Positions 35,309 to 42,059 of a stretch of 64,000 bases of DNA are shown one piece after another (position 1 is the stretch's first letter; each line of letters begins with the position of its first letter). The notes beneath the pieces were generated by a model. The model was not told the DNA's origin and made no database searches. It saw nothing but the letters and a program-made list of their open reading frames with translations. The position numbers and the translations under genes are program-made. Source of the DNA: Bacteroidales bacterium (lineage in GTDB: Bacteria; Bacteroidota; Bacteroidia; Bacteroidales; JAADJA01); assembly GCA_020438105.1 (NCBI GenBank), contig JAGQVE010000001.1, positions 1 to 64,000 of the forward strand, written 5' to 3'.

Positions 35309-35811
35309 AATAGCAAACGCAATTGTTTAATGGCTGGCCGAACTGGCAGGTTTGAAGCGTGGGCGGGGTAAAATCCTCAATTGAACCGATAGCCTCTTTT
35401 GTATCAAATTAAACTATTCGAAAAATTCACGGTAATTTTTTAAATGGTAGACTTGCAGCATTTAAATAAAATTTGATTATCCGCTTATCTACCAGATAGC
35501 ACCTTTCAAGATATTTTTCTCGCAGATTTCGGAGAAAGCGCTGATATATATACTGCCTTTCTGCGAAAATCAGTGGGATCAGCGAGAAATTTTGTTTAGT
35601 GGTATCATAGCGGATTAGCATTAAATAAAAAATCATAAATCAAAGAAAAAAGCCCCGGCCACCTGGATTGAAAATTATGGCGATACTTTTTTTTCAATAA
35701 CAAAGGATAACTTTTGGGAATTTCTGATAAATAATTAAAATGAAGGTTTGATTTTGGAGTCATTCCAGGCTCCCTGACGTATCAGACAGGCTTGAAGCGT
35801 ATTGATTCATG
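35309..35811. other. Non-coding gap with repeat-like debris
   Basis: Near 35340 a piece GGCAGGTTTGAAGCG and near 35775 a piece CAGACAGGCTTGAAGCG resemble the hairpin modules. Between 35516 and 35589 the arms TTTCTCGC and GCGAGAAA enclose CGCAGA/ATCAGCG-rich sequence that resembles a dispersed element I have seen in other Bacteroidetes. A 37-codon open stretch starting near 35625 (with ATWIENYGDTFFSITKD) ends in TAA and may be a gene fragment. I see no intact gene. Confidence 0.4.
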
Positions 35812-37806
35812 TTATATGGCCGAATCAACAAAATACATATCGACATCGCCTTTGTTTTTCGCCTTGATCTTTCCGCGATATGAACAATTGAATTTATCTT
35901 TCACCAGTTGGTAGGTGCTGCTGCTGATGTTCACTTTTCCTGCCTGCCCGCTTGATTCCATGCGTGAGGCCAAATTTACCGTATCGCCCCATATGTCGTA
36001 TGCAAATTTCTTCACCCCAACAATACCGGCCACTACAGGCCCGGTATGAATTCCTATACGGATTTCAAAAATTTCTTTGCCCTGTTGATTTCGTTCCTCC
36101 AAATGGTTTTTCATAAACGCCTGGATGTCGAGGGCTGCCAGCACCACATCTTCAGGGTGCGATTTATTGACAACCGGCAATCCCCCGGCACACATATAGG
36201 CATCGCCAATAGTTTTAATTTTTTCGATGTTGTGTTTGGTGATGATGTTATCAAACGCCTTAAAGCAGTGATGAATTTCCTCCACCAGGTCGGCGGGGCT
36301 CAGTATTTCCGAAAGCCTGGTAAAGCCCTTAAAATCGGTAAACATTACCGTTACGTCGCTAAATTGTTTTGCATCGGCATGGCCCTTTAATTTCAATTCT
36401 TCGGCTACCTCTTCCGGAAGGATATTGAGCAACAATTCATCACTCAGTTTTTTGCCTTTTTTAATTCGGTTTCGCTGCATAAAAAATACACCTGCAAATA
36501 GCATCATGGTTGCAAATCCGCCAACAAAACCGTTGCGTACCAGTTTTTGCCTTTGCAATTCTTTCAGGGCCAGAGCATCTTTTTTATCTTGTTCAGCCCT
36601 GGCTGCCGCTTCCTTCTTATCAAAATCGTATTGCATGGTAAACTGGGTTATTTTGTTCTTTTTATCAATATTGAAGGTTGAATCGCTTAAAAGTTTATAA
36701 TGCTGGTGAGTTTCATAAGCCCTTTTGTAATTGCCGAGCAGGGCATAAACCTCGCTTAGCCGGAAATAGGATTCTTTGAGGCTCTTTAAATTGTCGATCC
36801 TTTTTTCAATCACGATGGCGCTGTCGATGTAATATTTTGCTTTGTGCAACAATGAGATTTTGTTTCCCGGGGTATAATTCTTCCATTCATCTGTAGTGTT
36901 GCTGTTTTTGTAAAGCGATAAATAAACATTGCCCATATTGCTTAAGTCGTCGCCATATCCGACATTGTTCCCCAGTTCCATGAAAATCGGGATCGATTCG
37001 GATAAATATTCGAGTGCTCTGCCATAATCCGCCTGTTCATGATACACCACGCCGATGTAGCTGTGGCATTTGGCCATACCATCTCTGTTTCCAAGTTCTT
37101 CATACAAAGCCAGTGCTTTGGTATAATAGTTCAGCGCATCGTTGTATTTATGCTGCCGGTAGTAAACGATTCCGATGCCTGCGTAGTTATTGGCCAGGAA
37201 TGGTTTATTGCCGGCAGCCTCATTGATCTCAACCGCCCGGTGAAAATAATCAAGCGCCTGGTTATATTCCGATTGATCTTTATAAATGAGCCCGATATTC
37301 GACAGGTTTAGGGCAATTCCTTTGCTGTTTCCGGTTTCCTCATTGATCCGTAAAGCTTTCAAATGATATTCGATGGCTACCGGGAAATTCGACATAAAAA
37401 AATAGATGTTGGCAATATTTCCAAGGGCTGTTGCTATATCGGCTTTATCTCCAATTTCTTCTTTAATGGCGAGTGCCTTCAGAAAATATACCAGGGCAGT
37501 ATCGTACTGTGATTGCACCGCGTAGTTGATACCGATTTGACCGTTCAGGGTGCCGATTCCGGGTTTCCAGTTCAGCTTTACTGCCAGTTCCAGACCCTCT
37601 TTCCCATATTTTATTCCTTTATTGGGGTCAATGGGGTAATAGTTGTAACTCAGCTTTCCAAGCATCAATACCTTGATAGTATCCTGCGGTGCATCCGGTA
37701 GCAATGCCAAAACTGAATCAATAAGCGCCTGTCCTCTTTTTTGGGCAAATGAATGACTTACCCCAAAAACACATAGTACCAATAGTAATCTTAGGATTTT
37801 TTTCAT
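35812..37806 (-). CDS. TPR-repeat class III adenylate cyclase
   Basis: 664 residues: a signal peptide (KKILRLLLVLCVFGVSHSFAQ), about eight tetratricopeptide repeats (residues 60-370; for example GIALNLSNIGLIYKDQSEYNQALDYFHRAVEIN), a membrane helix near residue 430 (GFVGGFATMMLFAGVFFM), then a class III cyclase domain. Metal-binding Asp residues are in VMFTDFKGFTRLSE and IGDAYMCAGGLP, Lys in IKTIGD marks adenine specificity, and YDIWGDTVNLASRMESSG supplies the second Asp plus the transition-state Asn/Arg. The predicted role is periplasmic or surface sensing coupled to cAMP production. The TPR part would sit outside the membrane and the cyclase inside. Confidence 0.9.
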   Translation of the reverse strand: MKKILRLLLVLCVFGVSHSFAQKRGQALIDSVLALLPDAPQDTIKVLMLGKLSYNYYPIDPNKGIKYGKEGLELAVKLNWKPGIGTLNGQIGINYAVQSQYDTALVYFLKALAIKEEIGDKADIATALGNIANIYFFMSNFPVAIEYHLKALRINEETGNSKGIALNLSNIGLIYKDQSEYNQALDYFHRAVEINEAAGNKPFLANNYAGIGIVYYRQHKYNDALNYYTKALALYEELGNRDGMAKCHSYIGVVYHEQADYGRALEYLSESIPIFMELGNNVGYGDDLSNMGNVYLSLYKNSNTTDEWKNYTPGNKISLLHKAKYYIDSAIVIEKRIDNLKSLKESYFRLSEVYALLGNYKRAYETHQHYKLLSDSTFNIDKKNKITQFTMQYDFDKKEAAARAEQDKKDALALKELQRQKLVRNGFVGGFATMMLFAGVFFMQRNRIKKGKKLSDELLLNILPEEVAEELKLKGHADAKQFSDVTVMFTDFKGFTRLSEILSPADLVEEIHHCFKAFDNIITKHNIEKIKTIGDAYMCAGGLPVVNKSHPEDVVLAALDIQAFMKNHLEERNQQGKEIFEIRIGIHTGPVVAGIVGVKKFAYDIWGDTVNLASRMESSGQAGKVNISSSTYQLVKDKFNCSYRGKIKAKNKGDVDMYFVDSAI

Positions 37807-38010
37807 ACGGAGAAGGTTTTTGAGGAATTAATCAACACAGGAAAGAACACAACATTATGGTGTATTGTTCATTAGCACTTAACTATCCCGCCGGATATAT
37901 TTATGATCAAAGCAAACCGGATAGCACTATCCAGCTTTACCGCCATTTATTACCGATCACCTTTCTAATACTTCCATCCTATAACGGGCCATCTGAAATC
38001 CTCCCTCAGT

Positions 38011-38063
38011 GCAGTCCCGGCCGGCTGGAGGGCAGGTTGTGGCTACACTGCCTGAAGTAAAAT
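38011..38063. repeat. 53-bp dispersed repeat, copy 1
   Basis: GCAGTCCCGGCCGGCTGGAG followed by GGCAGGTTGTGGCTACACTG recurs at 41857-41910 with about three substitutions and one inserted base. The two copies bracket the ATPase and Fic genes. The surrounding 37807-38193 gap otherwise holds only the truncated reductase copy. Confidence 0.8.
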
Positions 38064-38089
38064 ACTTCAGTTTTTCCACCCAAAGGCAA

Positions 38090-38192
38090 AACAACAAACC
38101 AAATGAGGAAGATCATTTTCGACAGCGCTATTTCACGGGATGGTTATTTCGCGGGGGAGCAAAGAAGTCTGAGGTCCCACACCTGCCTGTAA
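38090..38192 (+). pseudogene. Truncated copy of the DHFR-like gene (29 codons)
   Basis: The leader (CCAAAGGCAAAACAACAAAC) and a frame from ATG 38103 with KIIFDSAIS, then RDGYFAGE, match the first 19 codons of the gene at 34688, then diverge and stop at 38190. It ends at the 3' end of the DUF4143-type ATPase gene. Confidence 0.85.
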
Positions 38193-38193
38193 A

Positions 38194-39495
38194 TTAAATT
38201 AATCCGGGTAGTTTGCTTATTGCGTAAAGTGGAACGTTTATCAGCCACTCCTCCTCTCTGAAATCAGACATTGAACTGCGAATGGAAATTTCGGGATTAA
38301 ATTTATCGTGGTAAACCCTGAGGCTTTTCGCCTGTAAGTTTTCCTCTGCTTTCACTTCCAAAGGAATTACCCTTCTATTCAACTGCAATACGAAATCGAC
38401 TTCGGCTTTGGAGCGTTCAGCAGACCAGTAATAAATATTCATATCATCGAAGGTTTGCAATTGTTGCAAAACGAATTGTTCGGTAAAAGCACCTTTGAAC
38501 TCCGTAAAAATTTTATTTCCTGAAATAATAGTTTTTTCATCCAGGTCGGTCATGGCTCCCAGCAGTCCAACATCCACCATAAATAATTTGAATGCACTCC
38601 TGTCCTCATAAGCCTTTAAGGGCATTCCCGGTTTGGACACACGATGGACTTTGTGCATCTGACCGCAGTTTTCAAGCCATTCCAGTGCCAGTTCAAAATC
38701 TTTGGCCCTGGCCCCTTTCCTGACAAGTCCGTAAATGAACTTACGGTTTTCTTTGGCGAGTTGTGCAGGCAGCGAATTCCAGACCATACGCAACCGGGGC
38801 ACCAATTCAACCGGAGTATGTTTTGAAAAATCCTGGTCGTAGGTGTTCAACAGGTCCTTTTGGATTTTACGCACTTCCTTAAAATTGAAGTTTTCACGAA
38901 ACGTAAGGATTGCTTCCGGCATTCCACCCGTAAAATAATAATGTCTGAGCTTTTCAGTAAATTTAGACTTATAAGCGTTGATCAGCTTCCAGTCACCTCC
39001 CTGCAGGATATCAAGCAAACCTTCTTCACCGATGGCATGAAGAAATTCTGTGAAGTTCATCGGGTAGAGATCCATATGCTCCACTTTACCAACTGGATAG
39101 GAAACATCAGCATGCAACGCTACTCCCAGCAATGAACCTGCGGCAATGATATGATATTGCGGCGCCTCTTCCTGAAAATACTTCAAAGCGGTTAGGGCTT
39201 CAGGTATGGCCTGTATCTCATCAAAGATTATCAGGGTATTCTCAGGTTTAATAGTCAGGCCCGATTCAGCCTGTAAAGCAATGATGCTGCGCTGAATATC
39301 GAAGTCTTCGCTAAAAACAGGTTTCAAACGGGCAGTCTTCTCAAAATTTATGTAAACCACCTGCTCATACTGTTGCCTGCCTAATTCTTTCATCAACCAG
39401 GTTTTTCCTACCTGCCTCGCGCCTCGTATAATAAGCGGCTTGCGGGATGTCGAATTTTTCCATTGATGTAACTGGGCAATTTTGTCTCTTTTCAC
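38194..39495 (-). CDS. AAA ATPase with C-terminal DUF4143 domain
   Basis: 433 residues from a GTG start. The AAA_14 domain has Walker A RGARQVGKTWLM, Walker B LIIFDEIQAIPEAL and the sensor IIAAGSLLGVAL. The C-terminal DUF4143 part (FTEFKGAFTEQFVLQQL, YYWSAERSKAEVDFVLQ, IPLEVKAEENLQAKSLR) has the E-V-D...EVK arrangement of a PD-(D/E)XK-like fold. Proteins of this family are common, mobile and often present in many copies in Bacteroidetes; their function is not established, with roles in defence or conflict suggested. It has tandem direct repeats upstream of its start and is flanked by reductase fragments on both sides. Confidence 0.9.
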   Translation of the reverse strand: MKRDKIAQLHQWKNSTSRKPLIIRGARQVGKTWLMKELGRQQYEQVVYINFEKTARLKPVFSEDFDIQRSIIALQAESGLTIKPENTLIIFDEIQAIPEALTALKYFQEEAPQYHIIAAGSLLGVALHADVSYPVGKVEHMDLYPMNFTEFLHAIGEEGLLDILQGGDWKLINAYKSKFTEKLRHYYFTGGMPEAILTFRENFNFKEVRKIQKDLLNTYDQDFSKHTPVELVPRLRMVWNSLPAQLAKENRKFIYGLVRKGARAKDFELALEWLENCGQMHKVHRVSKPGMPLKAYEDRSAFKLFMVDVGLLGAMTDLDEKTIISGNKIFTEFKGAFTEQFVLQQLQTFDDMNIYYWSAERSKAEVDFVLQLNRRVIPLEVKAEENLQAKSLRVYHDKFNPEISIRSSMSDFREEEWLINVPLYAISKLPGLI

Positions 39496-39506
39496 TTTGA
39501 ATTTTT

Positions 39507-39568
39507 GTGTAAAAATACATTAATTCGAACGACTTTATGTAAAATTCTACACTTTTTCGAACGACTTT
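39507..39568 (-). promoter_or_regulatory. Tandem operator-like repeats before the ATPase gene
   Basis: TTCGAACGACTTT occurs at 39524-39536 and 39556-39568, 32 bases apart. Each copy is preceded by a TGTA...TACA dyad (TGTAAAAATACA and TGTAAAATTCTACA). The pair lies within 75 bases upstream of the GTG start, where a repressor could sit. The sharing of two different motif types in each unit suggests a duplicated binding site. Confidence 0.5.
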
Positions 39569-39663
39569 TGAAAACTATTTTTCTATTTTGTGGTCTCAAG
39601 CGCTGGTATGTTTGCTACTCAAAATCAAAATCTTCTTCAAAACGCTCCAAGCCATCCCCCAAA

Positions 39664-39708
39664 AACCTTTCCCGCACCTCACTTGTTCTAATCAAACCCA
39701 AAGGCAAA
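39664..39708 (+). repeat. Leader-only copy of the DHFR repeat
   Basis: About 45 bases (ACCTTTCCCGCACCTCACTT, then GTTCTAATCAAACCCAAAGG) match the leader upstream of the 40321 fragment, but the coding part is absent. Confidence 0.8.
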
Positions 39709-39759
39709 TTCCAGACAATCAATAATAAATAAACAATATAAGCTAGAATATCTGGCTAA

Positions 39760-39870
39760 ATGCCCACCAAATACCCCATTCTTCATTGCAGCCGTTGCGC
39801 AGGAGAATCGGCCTTAGATTTTTTCCGTAGTTTTTTCAATCCGAAGCATTATAAGGAAGGCCATAAGTAA
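39760..39870 (+). CDS. Possible 36-residue small protein with CxxC
   Basis: An ATG frame reads MPTKYPILHCSRCAGES and ends NPKHYKEGHK. The text looks protein-like (a CSRC pair, then alternating aromatic and charged residues), but no promoter, ribosome site or homologue is recognised. It may be a fragment. Elsewhere the 39496-40594 gap holds repeats and hairpins only. Confidence 0.2.
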   Translation: MPTKYPILHCSRCAGESALDFFRSFFNPKHYKEGHK

Positions 39871-39969
39871 GAAACCCTTGAACCACATAAAGCCAGGATA
39901 CAGAAGTTGATTATTCCTGATACACAAAATCAAATAATCACACGCAATCAGGGCTTGGGTTTCGCGGCT

Positions 39970-40077
39970 CCCGATAACTATCGGGAAGAGGGTTAGAAAA
40001 ACAAGGAAGAAATCTGCAGCCTTGAATCCTGCCTATCGGCCGGCAGGTTTGGTTACTTTGTTTCAAGACAAAGTAAC
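39970..40077. repeat. Two REP-like hairpins
   Basis: CCCGATA (39970-39976) pairs with TATCGGG (39979-39985). GTTACTTTGT (40052-40061) pairs with ACAAAGTAAC (40068-40077) around the loop TTCAAG, giving a perfect 10-bp stem. A GC-rich CCTGCC...GGCAGG segment lies just before the second one. These resemble small dispersed palindromes of Bacteroidetes; no RAYT transposase gene is in view. Confidence 0.6.
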
Positions 40078-40263
40078 AATAAAAAATTTCGGCCGATCTA
40101 TGCTCAAAAAAGCAATAACAGTTACCCTGCCTCAAGGCTGTCTCATAAATTTTAAGCTACTAAGAACAGCCACTAAATCACTAAATCACAAAAATCCTCA
40201 AAAGTCCTGCATGAAGTCATAAAACTTCAGTTTTTCCACTCCAAACTAAAAACCTTACCCTAA

Positions 40264-40485
40264 AACCTTTCCCCCACCTCACTTGTTCTAATCAAACCCA
40301 AAGGCAAAACAACAAACCAAATGAGCAAGATCATTTTCGACAGCGGCATTTCACTGGATGGATATTTCGCGGGAGAGAACCGGAGTCCGCGAGACCCCAT
40401 GGGTGGCGTTTCGGGTAAATTACACCGGTGGATGTTTGTACAAAAGGTTTTTTGGAAACCCTGCCGTTTCATGCGTCCAGCTTGA
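40264..40485 (+). pseudogene. Truncated copy of the DHFR-like gene (54 codons)
   Basis: The leader and the frame from ATG 40321 follow the intact gene at 34688 through about codon 46 (KIIFDSGISLDGYFAGENRS, DPMGGVSGKLHRWMFVQKVFW), then change abruptly to PCRFMRPA and a stop at 40483. Differences are mostly single substitutions, so the copy is recent or conserved. It lies just before the 3' end of the Fic gene, as the 38.1 kb copy does at the ATPase gene. Confidence 0.85.
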
Positions 40486-40594
40486 AGAATAAAATAAATA
40501 AAACCTCCATCATCCCGACGCAAGGTCTCCCCGGGGTCTTAGAAATGATATGGAAATTTTGTATAAAAAACTTCTGCTGAAACATTTACTACTA

Positions 40595-41704
40595 TCAGGA
40601 ACCCAGAATTCTTAAAAGCTCATTGTTCAGGTAATAAACCTCTTTACCATCTTTAACCTGGTGTAAAATTTTAGATTCGGTGAGTTGAGCAAGGTATTTT
40701 GTAAGTGTGGTCCGTGATGACTTTGCCAGAACTTGCGAAAATGTTTTCTGCTTTAAATAGGGCTGACTAAAGATCAGTTCATTCAGGTCTTTATTATACC
40801 ATGTAAACATCGTTTTAGCATACACCAGTGTAGCTTCCATCTGATCGATAATAGCGTCGATTAGTTCATTGGTAAGTATGGATGTTTTCTCGATGGCGTT
40901 AAGCATAAAAAGGATCCAGTTTTTCCAGTCCTGCCTTTGTGTTACTGCACCCAAACGGTGATAGTATTCATCCTTATTAAGGATAATATATTTAGAATGG
41001 AAAAGAACCGGGTATGAAAGTAATTTTTTATGATTAAGCAGAAGCAGGTTGAGCACCCTTCCGGTTCTGCCGTTTCCATCCTGAAAAGGATGAATAGCCT
41101 CAAACTGGTAGTGGCCAATGCACATTTTAATCAACGGATCTATAGGGAATGTTTGGTCATCATTGAGGTAGTTCTCAAGATTTTCGAGCAACTTTTCGGG
41201 AATTCCGTTTCCCCGGGGAGGGGTATAAATAGTTTGGCCTGAGCCAAATTCACTATCACCTTTTTTTATTACCACAAGCGCATGTGGAGGCCTAATTCCT
41301 GCATTTGTATTTTTAATTTGCCGGAAAATATCTATCATCAATTGAATGTCGATTTTTTGCTTCTCCCTGATAGCATTATAACCGGCCCATAGTGCTTCCC
41401 TGTAGCGCAGTACCTCTTTGGTCGCCGGATCGGTCATTTCTTCCCTTCTGTGGTCGGAGATTGCCTTGTACAATTCGTCCTCGGTAGTGAAAATATTCTC
41501 GATTTCCGTTGATGTTTTAGCTTCCTGAAGAGATATGGTATTTATGAGCATTAGAGGATTCGGTAGCCTAAGCACATTTGTATTCACGGAAGCCAGTGCA
41601 CGCGAAGCAATAACCAGCTTTTTCAGGATGTCGGTATCATTTTCAATTTGCTCCTGAGGTGGCAGGAGCGGCAGGTCATTATAGGGTATCTCTCGATCAA
41701 ACAT
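40595..41704 (-). CDS. Fic-family protein (AMPylase-like)
   Basis: 369 residues. The Fic motif HPFQDGNGRTGR has the catalytic His and the nucleotide-binding Gly and Arg. An upstream inhibitory helix motif S-T-E-I-E-N (in EAKTSTEIENIF) marks an N-terminally autoinhibited class II Fic, so activity is likely held in check within the same chain. The C-terminal segment (SQPYLKQKTFSQVLAKSSRTTLTKYLAQLTESKIL) is a winged helix-turn-helix, giving possible DNA binding and self-regulation. The predicted reaction is transfer of AMP (or another nucleotide) to protein hydroxyls. No separate antitoxin gene is adjacent. The start follows a -7 box overlapped by direct repeats. Confidence 0.93.
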   Translation of the reverse strand: MFDREIPYNDLPLLPPQEQIENDTDILKKLVIASRALASVNTNVLRLPNPLMLINTISLQEAKTSTEIENIFTTEDELYKAISDHRREEMTDPATKEVLRYREALWAGYNAIREKQKIDIQLMIDIFRQIKNTNAGIRPPHALVVIKKGDSEFGSGQTIYTPPRGNGIPEKLLENLENYLNDDQTFPIDPLIKMCIGHYQFEAIHPFQDGNGRTGRVLNLLLLNHKKLLSYPVLFHSKYIILNKDEYYHRLGAVTQRQDWKNWILFMLNAIEKTSILTNELIDAIIDQMEATLVYAKTMFTWYNKDLNELIFSQPYLKQKTFSQVLAKSSRTTLTKYLAQLTESKILHQVKDGKEVYYLNNELLRILGS

Positions 41705-41709
41705 TGCAC

Positions 41710-41790
41710 ATGTTCATTTTTTAATATTTATTGAACACGTTGCAAAGATATGTTCATTTTTTAATAAAACAATAGTTACATGTCCATTTT
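41710..41790 (-). promoter_or_regulatory. fic promoter with repeated TGTTCA boxes
   Basis: On the minus strand TATCTTTG (41743-41750) is a perfect -7 box. ATGTTCATTTTTTAAT occurs at 41710-41725, between promoter and start codon, and again at 41750-41765, overlapping the -35-side of the box. A third variant, ATGTCCATTTTTTTT, starts at 41780, and inverted TGAACA/TGGACA half-sites lie between them. The layout fits autorepression by the protein's own helix-turn-helix. The rest of the 41705-42059 gap holds only the second 53-bp repeat. Confidence 0.6.
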
Positions 41791-41856
41791 TTTTACAAAA
41801 CTGGACATATTCGTGTTTGATGTTCAATTTTCCCTCCCAATCGCGCATGCCATAGC

Positions 41857-41910
41857 GCAGTCCCGGCCGGCTGGAGGGCAGGTTCTGGCTACACTGCCTG
41901 ATGTCAAAAT
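41857..41910. repeat. 53-bp dispersed repeat, copy 2
   Basis: Second copy of the element at 38011-38063, in the same orientation. It begins GCAGTCCCGGCCGG and ends ATGTCAAAAT. Confidence 0.8.
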
Positions 41911-42059
41911 CTCAGATTATACCTTTATAAACCGCAACTCCACCGGGTTGCCCAATCAAAAAAAATAAAGGCTGATTAATCGTAAAACAACTACGGATGC
42001 ACGCACATTGTTTATGTGAAAAGAGATTGAAGCAATGATAATTAGATTTTAAAGTCTTG

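Noticed and set aside
34629..40485. Insertion sequences causing the mosaic
   Set aside because: No transposase frame or terminal inverted repeats of an IS were seen near the fragments.
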